Source of the DNA: Suttonella sp. R2A3
Lineage (GTDB): Bacteria > Pseudomonadota > Gammaproteobacteria > Cardiobacteriales > Cardiobacteriaceae
Assembly (NCBI RefSeq): GCF_021513215.1
Contig: NZ_CP090975.1
Span: 799,501-863,500, forward strand
Direction of reading: 5' to 3'
Length of the DNA stretch: 64,000 bases
The translations under genes were made by a program, and so were the position numbers. Below are positions 23,295-32,757 of this stretch, piece by piece (position 1 is the stretch's first letter; each line of letters begins with the position of its first letter). The notes under the pieces are model-generated. The model was given only the letters and a program-made list of their open reading frames with translations, was not told the DNA's origin and did not search any database.

Positions 23295-24623
23295 TTAACT
23301 ATTTTTTGGCAATGTGAAGTGAGAAACAGAACCTTGTAATTCTTGCGACAGGCGATCTAAGTGATCGATAGCACCGGTTGTCTTATGTACGTTTTCTGTG
23401 GTCGCTTTAACAATATCATTGATGCCTTGCATACCGCGCTCAAGATCTTTTGCTCGTGTTGAGACGCGTCGCGTTGACAGCGACACCCGATCAATCAATG
23501 ACGCGAGCGACGTTGAAACTTCCTCAATCTGACTCAAGGCAGCACCGGCCTCTTCAGCGATCCCGGCCCCATTAACCACTTCTTTGGTTGATTTTTCCAT
23601 CGAAAAGATCGCTTCGTTGGTATCACCCTGGATCGTTTTCACCAATGATTCAATCCGTCGAGTCGCCCCAGCCGATCGTTCTGCCAGCTTTTGCACTTCA
23701 TCAGCAACCACTGCAAACCCTTTACCCGTTGCCCCGGCAGAAGAGGCCTGGATGGCCGCGTTAAGCGCCAAAATACTGGTTTGATCAGAAATTCCTTTGA
23801 TGATTTCAACGATATTGCCGATTTCCTGTGAACTTTCACCCAAGCGCTTGATGCGTTTTGAGGTATCCTGGATATGCTCACGAATCTTATTCATGCCATC
23901 GATCGTATCCTGTACTTTCGCTGAGCCATTACGCGCGATGGTTACGGACTCTCGAGCAATCACTGCAGAATCCGTGGTACTCAGAGCCGTGCGGTCAAGC
24001 GATTGCACCATCTCACGCAAAATCTCCGAGAGTTCCTTCAGTTCCTCCATTTGTGCTAAAGCCGAACCGGTCATTTCTTTGGAGAGAATTTTCGTTCTTT
24101 CAGAAGCACCTGAGACTTCATTCGCCGTCAGGTTAATCGAGCCCACCAAATCACGCATCGATTCAATCGCAAAGTTAACCGAGTCGGCAATCGCGCCGGT
24201 AAAATCTTCGGTGACCTGTGCTTCAACGGTTAAATCACCATTCGATAATTCGGCCAATTCATCCATCAAACGCAAAATCGTATCCTGATCACGCTGCTCA
24301 CGCAGCTCAAGCGTCTCGATATCTTTTTCGATTTCTTCCCAGGAACGGTAATTACCGCGCACAAAGAACGCCCATAAAGCGATACACAGCAGCATGAGAA
24401 ACAAACTCGCCGGCAAGCCGACATAAATACTGGCGTAATAAAGATTATGACCAAAAATAGTCGTTGTCGTGTCTGGTCTTACTAAAATCACCACCATAAT
24501 GACTGCAAATATTAAGAGGACAGCCGCCCAATAACACAGCACGCTCGGTAAATACGGCACCATTTTGGCGTTGCTATGCTCTTTGACCTTGCTTATATTC
24601 ATTAGTGATCTATCTTTCATCAT
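23295..24623 (-). CDS. pilJ: PilJ-like methyl-accepting chemotaxis protein without a periplasmic sensor
   Basis: 442-residue transducer. Two membrane helices (about 24-47 and 63-84) are separated by only about 15-20 residues, so the large periplasmic PilJ ligand domain is absent (P. aeruginosa PilJ has about 680 residues). A short HAMP-like region with LAELSNGDLTVEAQVTED is followed by the signalling domain with the hairpin tip IVEIIKGISDQTSILALNAAIQ and KGFAVVADEVQKLAERS. The ATG at 24623 is preferred over the upstream TTG because GAGG sits 6 bases before it. Lies 11 bases after pilI. Confidence 0.92.
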   Translation of the reverse strand: MMKDRSLMNISKVKEHSNAKMVPYLPSVLCYWAAVLLIFAVIMVVILVRPDTTTTIFGHNLYYASIYVGLPASLFLMLLCIALWAFFVRGNYRSWEEIEKDIETLELREQRDQDTILRLMDELAELSNGDLTVEAQVTEDFTGAIADSVNFAIESMRDLVGSINLTANEVSGASERTKILSKEMTGSALAQMEELKELSEILREMVQSLDRTALSTTDSAVIARESVTIARNGSAKVQDTIDGMNKIREHIQDTSKRIKRLGESSQEIGNIVEIIKGISDQTSILALNAAIQASSAGATGKGFAVVADEVQKLAERSAGATRRIESLVKTIQGDTNEAIFSMEKSTKEVVNGAGIAEEAGAALSQIEEVSTSLASLIDRVSLSTRRVSTRAKDLERGMQGINDIVKATTENVHKTTGAIDHLDRLSQELQGSVSHFTLPKNS

Positions 24624-24634
24624 AACAACCTCAA

Positions 24635-25156
24635 TCAATGTTCTGCTGTTTGAGCCAGCAAACTATTATTCAATAACCTATCGATGTTAATTCTCAACCA
24701 TTGCTCTAACGGCGTCACCCTAACCCCATCATAAAAACCATCATTCACCGCGATCATTTCCGGAAAATGGCGCATCCCTTGAATGTCATCAACCTTAATC
24801 ATAAAGCTCTCAGCCTCGCTACCAAGGACCACATACACCGGATCACGAACTTTTCGTGAAGATTCAGGCGCCACCAACAAGGAAAAATTGAGCACAAAGA
24901 GAATATCACCGCGCACATTAACCAACCCTTCCATCCATGGTGCGGTAAACGGCAAAGGCGTAATGATTTGCGCTTTACGGGTAATCTCTAAAACTTGATC
25001 AGAGCGTACTAAAAAACCTTTATCACCCGCATAAAAAGCCAGATACAGCCCTTCTTTGGTCGCAACAGTTTCTGGCGTTTGCCGTACTTTTTTAGATTGT
25101 CTGACATAAACACGCAAACAATCATAAGCCGTTTGGTATTTATTGAGTACAGTCAT
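24635..25156 (-). CDS. pilI: CheW-type adaptor PilI
   Basis: 173 residues with a CheW fold: GLYLAFYAGDKGFLVRSDQVLEI, then PWMEGLVNVRGDILFVLNFSLLV and SFMIKVDDIQGM. PilI links the transducer PilJ to the kinase ChpA at the cell pole. The start overlaps the pilH stop by four bases (ATGA), so the two are translationally coupled. Position between pilH and pilJ matches the Pseudomonas order. Confidence 0.93.
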   Translation of the reverse strand: MTVLNKYQTAYDCLRVYVRQSKKVRQTPETVATKEGLYLAFYAGDKGFLVRSDQVLEITRKAQIITPLPFTAPWMEGLVNVRGDILFVLNFSLLVAPESSRKVRDPVYVVLGSEAESFMIKVDDIQGMRHFPEMIAVNDGFYDGVRVTPLEQWLRINIDRLLNNSLLAQTAEH

Positions 25157-25518
25157 ACGGACAGCAGTCCTTGAATCTCTGCAATGAGCGCATGCTGCTC
25201 TGGTGGCTTAGTCATATAAGCATTTGCGCCATTACGCAGCCCCCAAATCTTATCGGTTTGCTGATCTTTGGTGGTCAGCATCATAATCGGAATATTTTTA
25301 GTTTCTACCAGACGGCGCAATTGACGGGTCGCTTGAAAGCCGTTCATCCCCGGCATCACCACATCCATCAAAATCAAATCCGGCAGGTCTTTAACGGCGT
25401 GTTCAATACCAGATCTTGCATTATTTTCCCAAGCAACCTCATAGCCACTGCCCTCAAGAATCGCTCTCACATAATTCACTTCTGTTGGTGAATCGTCAAT
25501 AATCAAAATACTGGCCAC
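25153..25518 (-). CDS. pilH: Response regulator PilH
   Basis: Single-domain CheY-like receiver of 121 residues: acidic pocket in ILIIDDSPTE, phosphoacceptor Asp in LILMDVVMPGMNG, the Thr of MMLTTKDQQTDK and the Lys of MTKPPEQ. PilH regulates the retraction side of pilus motility in Pseudomonas or acts as a phosphate sink. The start is GTG; the bases upstream form a run of seven G in the Shine-Dalgarno position (see 25523-25529), an unusual ribosome binding site. Confidence 0.94.
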   Translation of the reverse strand: MASILIIDDSPTEVNYVRAILEGSGYEVAWENNARSGIEHAVKDLPDLILMDVVMPGMNGFQATRQLRRLVETKNIPIMMLTTKDQQTDKIWGLRNGANAYMTKPPEQHALIAEIQGLLSV

Positions 25519-25522
25519 TGAA

Positions 25523-25529
25523 CCCCCCC
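25523..25529 (-). repeat. G7 homopolymer at the pilH ribosome binding site
   Basis: Seven G on the coding strand lie 4 bases upstream of the pilH GTG start, between the pilG stop and pilH. No other Shine-Dalgarno candidate is visible, so the tract itself probably pairs with 16S rRNA. Length change would alter spacing and translation of pilH without touching the coding frame. Confidence 0.7.
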
Positions 25530-25533
25530 AAGG

Positions 25534-25914
25534 CTAACGGACATGCTGATCAATCGCTTGCAGCAATTGATCTCGCGAAAAAGGTTTGGTAATAAAAAAT
25601 TCAGAGCCTGCAATCCGACCTCGTGCTTTGTCAAAAATGCTATCTTTGCTTGATAGCATTAAAATCGGTGTTTGTTTAAAGTGCTCATTACTCTTAACCA
25701 CCGAACATACCTGGTAACCATCTAAGCGTGGCATCATGATATCGAGAAAAATGATATCGGGCTTAAATGCCACCACTTTTGACAGTGCTTTAAAGCCATC
25801 CTCAGCCGTTTCAACGCTATAGCCTTCTTTCTTTAAGATGGTTTCTGCCGTTTTACGAATCGTAGTTGAATCATCAACCACCAAGACCTTCACGCTCCCG
25901 TTCTCCGTAGACAC
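25534..25914 (-). CDS. pilG: Response regulator PilG
   Basis: CheY-like receiver of 126 residues: VLVVDDSTTIRKTAETIL, phosphoacceptor in IIFLDIMMPRLDGYQV, Ser of LMLSSKD and Lys of FITKPFSRDQL. PilG promotes pilus extension in the Pseudomonas Pil-Chp pathway. GTG start behind a good AAGGAG at spacing 6. First gene of the operon on the minus strand; the 79-base gap to ruvX is the likely promoter region. Confidence 0.94.
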   Translation of the reverse strand: MSTENGSVKVLVVDDSTTIRKTAETILKKEGYSVETAEDGFKALSKVVAFKPDIIFLDIMMPRLDGYQVCSVVKSNEHFKQTPILMLSSKDSIFDKARGRIAGSEFFITKPFSRDQLLQAIDQHVR

Positions 25915-25993
25915 AAAAAACTCCTTGTTGAATAACTATCGCTAGAATAGCCGAATAATGATAAAAACGCGACCCATTGTGTCGCCTTAATCA

Positions 25994-26392
25994 TTACCCT
26001 TGTTCCACTAGCCACGTTTCCAAAATAACCGCTGCAGCAATATCATCGATCGTTTTTTTATCGCCACCGCGTTGTCTTGCTTCATGCGAGGATAAATACT
26101 CATCCATAAAATAAACAGGCAACTGAAAGTCCGTCGTAAATTCTCCCGCTAAGCGGTTAATATTGTCATGCAAGGGATGTGCCAAACCATCGGCTTGTTG
26201 CGGCACCCCCATCACCACCGCTTTCACCCGCCATTCTTGGAGAATATGCAAGAAATCCTGCGCAGTTAATGACGAAAGTGGTTTTTTTATAATCTCAATT
26301 GGCTGCGCGGTTTTAGTTAACGTTTGCCCCACGGCGACCCCGGTTTTATGTCGCCCACAATCAATACCTAATACCCAAGCAACGCCTGCCAT
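25994..26392 (-). CDS. ruvX: YqgF/RuvX family Holliday-junction resolvase-like nuclease
   Basis: 132 residues with an RNase H-like fold: GIDCGRHKTGVAV carries the first catalytic Asp, KAVVMGVPQQADGLAHP the second strand, FMDEYLSSHEA the Glu and IDDIAAAVILETWL the last Asp. Family knowledge links RuvX/YqgF to pre-16S rRNA 5' end processing, with suggested resolvase activity. It is followed by pilG 79 bases downstream and is divergent from trxB. Confidence 0.93.
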   Translation of the reverse strand: MAGVAWVLGIDCGRHKTGVAVGQTLTKTAQPIEIIKKPLSSLTAQDFLHILQEWRVKAVVMGVPQQADGLAHPLHDNINRLAGEFTTDFQLPVYFMDEYLSSHEARQRGGDKKTIDDIAAAVILETWLVEQG

Positions 26393-26519
26393 AAAGATTA
26401 GACCTCATTCATCATAATTATAAAAGTTTCGTAATTATATCACTATGGCTGCGACTCATTTGCAAGTTTCCGTGTTTTCTTGAATACTGCACCCCTTAAA
26501 TAGGATAGATTAAAATTGA

Positions 26520-27479
<960 letters not shown>

Positions 27480-27540
27480 CAACAGCCTGGCAACGATTCA
27501 GGTAAAATAACGCCACTAAAAAGTGGATAACGAGGACAAC

Positions 27541-29298
27541 ATGGCAACACAACCCATCACCATTCCGGATCTTGGCGATTTTGACGCGGTGGAAGTGATT
27601 GAAGTATTGGTCAGCGCCGGCGATAGCGTGAACAAAGATGATTCGTTGATTGTGCTGGAAACCGACAAAGCGAGCATGGACATCCCTGCTGCGCATTCAG
27701 GACGGATTACAGAATTAACCGTCAAAGTCGGCGATACCTTGAACCAAGGTGACACAATTGGTCAAATTGAAACGCAAGAAACGGCCAGCGATAACAGCGG
27801 CACATCTACAAGCGCACAACCTGCTGAAAGCAAAGCATCAAAAGGCACACCAGCCAGCAAACCGAGCAAAGCGCAAAATAACGCACCGAGTGATGCAGTT
27901 GATCTGGTGGTGATTGGCGCAGGACCTGCCGGCTATTCTGCCGCATTCCGCGCAGCTGATTTAGGCCTGTCAGTGACCTTGATCGAGCGCTACGCCACCT
28001 TAGGCGGTGTGTGCTTGAACGTTGGTTGTATTCCTTCAAAAGCGCTGCTGCACGTGTGCGAAGTGATCGAAGAATCTGGCTCTGTGGCACACGCTGGGGT
28101 GACCTTTAGCGAACCTAAAATCGACCTTGATCAATTACGTGATCATAAAAATGGGGTGATCAAAAAACTCACCACCGGCCTCTCTGGCATGGCAAAAGCG
28201 CGTAAAGTGACGGTCATCCAAGGCAGCGCGACGTTTACCGACAGTCACAGTCTTAGCGTAAAAGCCGCTGATGGCGAGCAAAGCATTGCGTTTAAACAAG
28301 CGATTATCGCTGCCGGTTCACAAAGCGTGAAGTTGCCATTCATGCCCGAAGATGAGCGGGTGATGGATTCTACTGGTGCACTCGCGCTTGCAGATGTTCC
28401 GGAGCGGCTATTGGTCGTCGGTGGCGGGATTATCGGCTTAGAAATGGCTACTGTTTACGCCACCCTTGGCAGCCAGATTGATGTCGTGGAAATGGCTGAT
28501 GGCTTGATGGCCGGTGCCGATGCTGATTTGGTCAAAGTCTGGGAAAAACGCAACAAAGATCGCTTTGCCAACGTCATGCTCAGCACCAAAACGGTCGATG
28601 CGCAGGCAAAAGACGACGGCATTTACGTAACCTTCGAAGGCAAAAATGCCCCAGATGAAGCACAGCGTTATGACCGTGTGTTAGTCGCGGTCGGTCGCTC
28701 ACCGAATGGCAAAAAGCTCGGCCTTGACGCTTGCGGGGTAAACGTTGACGAACGCGGGTTTATCGCAGTGGATAAACAAATGCGCAGCAACCAAGACCAC
28801 ATCTTTGCGATTGGCGATATCGTTGGCCAGCCGATGCTCGCGCATAAAGGCGTGCACGAAGGACACGTTGCCGCTGAAGTCGCAGCCGGCGAAAAAGCGT
28901 ATTTTGACGCGCGGGTGATTCCAAGCGTTGCCTATACCTCACCAGAAGTTGCCTGGGTAGGGCTGACCGAAGCGCAAGCCAAAAAAGACGGCACCGCATT
29001 TAAAAAAGCGGTCTTCCCGTGGGCGGCTTCAGGGCGTGCGATTGCTAACGGCTGTGAAGATGGCTTTACCAAGCTGATTTATAATCCTGAGAGTGGACGG
29101 ATAATCGGTGGCGCGATTGTCGGACCCAACGCTGGCGATATGATTGGCGAGATAGCGCTGGCCATTGAAATGGACGCGGATGTAGCCGATATCGGGTTAA
29201 CCATCCACCCACACCCTACCCTTGGTGAGAGCATTGGCTTGGCCGCAGAAGTTGCAGAAGGCAGCTGTACGGACCTTCCACCACAACGCAAAAAATAA
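27541..29298 (+). CDS. lpdA: Dihydrolipoyl dehydrogenase with N-terminal lipoyl domain
   Basis: E3 component of 2-oxoacid dehydrogenase complexes, 585 residues. Residues 1-80 form a lipoyl domain with the lipoylation motif ETDKASMDI; a flexible Ala/Ser/Pro linker follows (about 82-118); then FAD-binding VVIGAGPAGYSAA, the redox disulfide GGVCLNVGCIPSKALLH, NAD-binding VVGGGIIGLEMATVY and the C-terminal HPHPTLGES with the catalytic His. The fused lipoyl domain resembles the neisserial P64K type. ATG at 27541 (GAGGA at spacing 5) is preferred over an upstream GTG. No E1/E2 genes are adjacent. Confidence 0.95.
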   Translation: MATQPITIPDLGDFDAVEVIEVLVSAGDSVNKDDSLIVLETDKASMDIPAAHSGRITELTVKVGDTLNQGDTIGQIETQETASDNSGTSTSAQPAESKASKGTPASKPSKAQNNAPSDAVDLVVIGAGPAGYSAAFRAADLGLSVTLIERYATLGGVCLNVGCIPSKALLHVCEVIEESGSVAHAGVTFSEPKIDLDQLRDHKNGVIKKLTTGLSGMAKARKVTVIQGSATFTDSHSLSVKAADGEQSIAFKQAIIAAGSQSVKLPFMPEDERVMDSTGALALADVPERLLVVGGGIIGLEMATVYATLGSQIDVVEMADGLMAGADADLVKVWEKRNKDRFANVMLSTKTVDAQAKDDGIYVTFEGKNAPDEAQRYDRVLVAVGRSPNGKKLGLDACGVNVDERGFIAVDKQMRSNQDHIFAIGDIVGQPMLAHKGVHEGHVAAEVAAGEKAYFDARVIPSVAYTSPEVAWVGLTEAQAKKDGTAFKKAVFPWAASGRAIANGCEDGFTKLIYNPESGRIIGGAIVGPNAGDMIGEIALAIEMDADVADIGLTIHPHPTLGESIGLAAEVAEGSCTDLPPQRKK

Positions 29299-29312
29299 TC
29301 CAACTCATCGCA

Positions 29313-29353
29313 CAAAAAAAGCGCCGCTGGAGATCATTCGCGGCGCTTTTTTT
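29313..29353. terminator. Bidirectional terminator between lpdA and the YceI gene
   Basis: A long inverted repeat, AAAAAAAGCGCCGC on the left and GCGGCGCTTTTTTT on the right, with an 11-base loop. A on one side and T on the other let it end transcripts in both directions; it lies between two convergent genes. Confidence 0.9.
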
Positions 29354-29395
29354 ATGATGGGTTGTGTGGGTTAATTATTGTGGATTGATTAAGCG

Positions 29396-30004
29396 TTACT
29401 CTAAGCCGTCATTAGCACCGCTGACCAACGTAAAGGTTCCATTAAAACTCACTGGCGTTTGCATGCCGATCGCTTCAAGACCAGCAATCTCACGCAAATC
29501 ATTCACGCCTTTATCCACATCAAGCAAACGCAACTCAACCACGATCGGCTTCAGCGTGAGCACACTAAAACGCTTCTCGCTGAGTTTGGTCACTAAAAGG
29601 TTCGCGGTCACATCCGTTTCCGCAGCACCAAAGGTTAGGTGAAGCGACTGCGAGAGGCGTAACTGCTGACCTGCCTTCAACCTTTCAATCTTGTCCATCG
29701 CCACGCTCGCTTTAACCAACAGCTGACCACTTTTCACCGCTGAAAAGAGCATCTCTTGGATACGTTGATTACGCACCGTAATCCCGGTATCTAGCGAAGA
29801 TAACTCAATCTCTGCGCGCATTTTGCCTTCAAAATCGATCACCGCGCTGCTTGGTGAAAACGTATTCAGCTCTGTGGCCGTGCTCGATTGTGGCGCCAAT
29901 TTAGTGGTCAAAAAGCTCACTTGAATATCATCAGAGCGCCAATACGCAGCCGCTGAAAGCGTCATTCCCGCGCTGATTAGCGCAATCAATAGTTTATGGA
30001 ACAT
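29396..30004 (-). CDS. YceI-family periplasmic protein
   Basis: 202 residues with a signal peptide (about 1-20, MFHKLLIALISAGMTLSAAA). The mature part has the YceI lipocalin-like pattern: VIDFEGKMRAEIELSSLDTGI, then RNQRIQEMLF, and a C-terminal GTFTLV. Family members bind isoprenoid lipids in a beta-barrel, as shown for TT1927b. Downstream of ubiA on the same strand by 70 bases, which would fit an isoprenoid theme, but that is inference. Confidence 0.8.
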   Translation of the reverse strand: MFHKLLIALISAGMTLSAAAYWRSDDIQVSFLTTKLAPQSSTATELNTFSPSSAVIDFEGKMRAEIELSSLDTGITVRNQRIQEMLFSAVKSGQLLVKASVAMDKIERLKAGQQLRLSQSLHLTFGAAETDVTANLLVTKLSEKRFSVLTLKPIVVELRLLDVDKGVNDLREIAGLEAIGMQTPVSFNGTFTLVSGANDGLE

Positions 30005-30074
30005 GTCATCCTCGATTGTTTGTGGTTCAGTTTGTTGTAAGGATTGGTGTTATCGGTTAAATAAGCCGGGGTGG

Positions 30075-30941
30075 TTACGGTAAATACGCGAGCACCAAGC
30101 CCAAAAGCACCGCAGCGCCAACCCAGTTATTATGCGAAAACGCTTGAAAACAGCGCTCACGCTCAAGCGAACGCGTATGGTGCAACTGATAGACCATCAA
30201 TAGCGCAGCCGCTAGCACACCGAAATAATACCAACCATTGAGTCCAGCCAGTGCCCCGCTAATCAGTAAGCAGAGCACCATCAGCGCCGCCATTGAGCCA
30301 ATAAAAAGGTGCTCACGACCGCTAGCAAAAATAGCGGCTGATTTCAGCCCCAGTGGAATATCGTCGTCGCGGTCAACCAGTCCATAATACGTATCGTAAA
30401 CCAGCGCCCAAAAGACGCTAGCGAGAAAAAGAAACAGTCCAGCCCAAGTGATTTTGCCTAAAATCGCGGTATGGGCAATCAAGATTGCGCTAGCAAACGC
30501 CACACCAAGCATCGCCTGTGGCGTAGGCAAAAAGCGTTTACAAAATGGATAAATAATCGCCACTGCAGCGCAAAATACCGATAACACCACACTCTGCCAA
30601 TTCAGCAGTAGCACCAACATAAAGCTGACAGCAAGCAAGCCCACGCCGAGCGCGAGCGCCTCATTCACTGTTGCCTCGCCAGTAGCTAGCGGTCGATGCG
30701 TGGTGCGCTGAACCTTGCCATCAAAATTACGGTCTGCGAGATCATTAAACACACAGCCAGCTGAGCGCATCGTCCAGGTACCTAACAGGATAATCAGCAC
30801 AATCCGCGCTGGCGGCTCACCTGCACCAGCCAGCCACAAACCCCACAAACTACTCCAGGCCAGCAATAATGTGCCGACCGGTCGTTCAAGGCGCATTAAA
30901 CGAGCATAAACGGAAAGTTTGTTAAGCAAACGTTGTGACAT
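30075..30941 (-). CDS. ubiA: 4-hydroxybenzoate octaprenyltransferase
   Basis: Integral membrane enzyme of ubiquinone synthesis attaching the polyprenyl chain to 4-hydroxybenzoate. 288 residues with eight or nine hydrophobic segments. The first Asp-rich motif is CVFNDLADRNFDGKV and the second YYGLVDRDDDIPLGLKS; both bind Mg-diphosphate in the UbiA family. THRPLATG after the first motif is typical. No ubiC partner upstream; the divergent ettA starts 71 bases away. Confidence 0.95.
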   Translation of the reverse strand: MSQRLLNKLSVYARLMRLERPVGTLLLAWSSLWGLWLAGAGEPPARIVLIILLGTWTMRSAGCVFNDLADRNFDGKVQRTTHRPLATGEATVNEALALGVGLLAVSFMLVLLLNWQSVVLSVFCAAVAIIYPFCKRFLPTPQAMLGVAFASAILIAHTAILGKITWAGLFLFLASVFWALVYDTYYGLVDRDDDIPLGLKSAAIFASGREHLFIGSMAALMVLCLLISGALAGLNGWYYFGVLAAALLMVYQLHHTRSLERERCFQAFSHNNWVGAAVLLGLVLAYLP

Positions 30942-31012
30942 AGTATAGTAGGTGGCTTTTCTGGTAACGATTGAATAGAATAACCGCTTCCATTCACTAA
31001 TGAAAGTCTGAA

Positions 31013-32677
31013 ATGAGTCAATACGTATTCACCATGAATCGGGTGAGCAAAATTGTCCCACCCGGCAAACATATCCTAAAAAATATCTCGCTGTCGTTTT
31101 TCCCTGGCGCGAAGATCGGCATCCTTGGCTTAAACGGCGCGGGTAAATCCACCCTGCTTCGCATTATGGCAGGCATCGACACCGATATCCAAGGTGAGGC
31201 GCGACCGCAGCCGAACCTCGACATCGGCTATCTGCCGCAAGAGCCGCAGCTTGATCCTGAGAAAACAGTGCGAGAAGTGGTTGAAGAAGCATTAAGCGAT
31301 CTGAAGAGCGTGCAAGCAGAGCTCGATGAAGTGTACGCCGCATACGCCGATCCTGAAGCCGATTTTGACGCGCTTGCGGCCAAACAAGCTGAGCTTGAAA
31401 ACAAACTCTCCGCTGGTGACGGACATGATATGCAACGCCGTATGGATATCGCAGCAGACGCCCTGCGCCTGCCACCATGGGATCAAAAAACCGCTACCCT
31501 ATCTGGTGGTGAGAAACGTCGCGTGGCGCTGTGCCGCTTATTGCTCTCAAACCCAGACATGCTGCTACTTGATGAGCCAACCAACCACCTCGACGCCGAG
31601 TCGGTGGCGTGGCTTGAGCGCTTTTTAGCAGAATTCCCGGGTACAGTCGTTGCGGTAACACACGATCGCTATTTCTTAGACAACGTCGCTGGCTGGATTC
31701 TCGAGCTTGACCGCGGCGAAGGGATTCCCTGGCAAGGCAACTACTCTTCATGGCTGGATCAGAAAGAAAAACGCTTGGCCACCGAAGAGAAACAAGAATC
31801 AGCGCACCGTCGCGCGCTCAAACAAGAGCTCGAATGGGTGCGCAGCAACGCCAAAGGCCGTCAGAGCAAGAGCAAAGCGCGTTTGGCGCGTTTTGATGAG
31901 TTGTCGAGCCGCGAATTCCAAAAACGCAGCGAAACCCAGGAAATCTATATTCCACCAGGCAACCGTTTAGGCGATAAAGTGATTATCGCGGAAGACCTGA
32001 GCAAAGGCTACGCACACAAAATGCTCTATGAAGACCTAAGCTTCAACTTGCCACCAGGCTCTATTGTCGGGATTATCGGGCCAAACGGCGCGGGTAAATC
32101 CACGCTGTTTAACTTAATCGCCGGCAAAGATACCCCGGATAGCGGCAACATCACCTTGGGCGAAACAGTTGATCTCGCCTTTGTTGATCAATCTCGTGAA
32201 GGACTAGACGGCAGCAAAACGGTGTGGGAAGAAGTGTCTGATGGTTTGGATAATATTACCGTGGGTAACTACACCATCCCATCGCGCGCGTATTTAGGCC
32301 GCTTTAATTTCAAAGGCGCTGACCAGCAAAAACGCGTCGGTGATTTGTCTGGTGGTGAGCGTAACCGCCTGCATTTAGCCAAGCTTCTAAAAAGCGGCGG
32401 AAACGTGTTGCTGCTTGATGAGCCGACCAACGATCTCGACGTGGAAACCTTGCGCGCGCTTGAAGAAGCGATTCTCGCCTTCCCAGGCAGCGCGTTGGTT
32501 ATCTCGCACGATCGCTGGTTCTTAGACCGGGTTGCCACGCATATCCTCGCCTTTGAAGGCGATTCGAGTGTGTCGTTCTTCCCAGGTACATACAGCGAAT
32601 ACGAAGCCGATCGTCGCAAACGCCTAGGCGAGGTGGCCGATCAACCCACGCGAATTAAATATAAGCGGATTCAGTAA
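31013..32677 (+). CDS. ettA: Energy-dependent translational throttle protein EttA (ABC-F ATPase)
   Basis: Two ATPase domains without membrane segments, 554 residues. Walker A motifs are GLNGAGKST and GPNGAGKST, signatures LSGGEKRRVALCRLL and LSGGERNRLHLAKLL, Walker B MLLLDEPTNHLD and VLLLDEPTNDLD. The arm insert lies after about residue 95 and the P-site linker is lysine/arginine rich (SNAKGRQSKSKARLARFDEL), typical of EttA. EttA sits at the ribosomal E site and senses the ATP/ADP ratio. Start and length match the family. Confidence 0.95.
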   Translation: MSQYVFTMNRVSKIVPPGKHILKNISLSFFPGAKIGILGLNGAGKSTLLRIMAGIDTDIQGEARPQPNLDIGYLPQEPQLDPEKTVREVVEEALSDLKSVQAELDEVYAAYADPEADFDALAAKQAELENKLSAGDGHDMQRRMDIAADALRLPPWDQKTATLSGGEKRRVALCRLLLSNPDMLLLDEPTNHLDAESVAWLERFLAEFPGTVVAVTHDRYFLDNVAGWILELDRGEGIPWQGNYSSWLDQKEKRLATEEKQESAHRRALKQELEWVRSNAKGRQSKSKARLARFDELSSREFQKRSETQEIYIPPGNRLGDKVIIAEDLSKGYAHKMLYEDLSFNLPPGSIVGIIGPNGAGKSTLFNLIAGKDTPDSGNITLGETVDLAFVDQSREGLDGSKTVWEEVSDGLDNITVGNYTIPSRAYLGRFNFKGADQQKRVGDLSGGERNRLHLAKLLKSGGNVLLLDEPTNDLDVETLRALEEAILAFPGSALVISHDRWFLDRVATHILAFEGDSSVSFFPGTYSEYEADRRKRLGEVADQPTRIKYKRIQ

Positions 32678-32757
32678 GTAAGATAGGCCACATCGAGCAA
32701 TCGGTGTGGCGTAGCGATCGAGAAACTAAGCATTAAGTCACGTTAAAGGAGGATTGT

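Noticed and set aside
25153-25914. PilG and PilH as an unrelated two-component pair
   Set aside because: Both are single receivers without output domains and directly precede pilI-pilJ-chpA, so they belong to the chemosensory operon.
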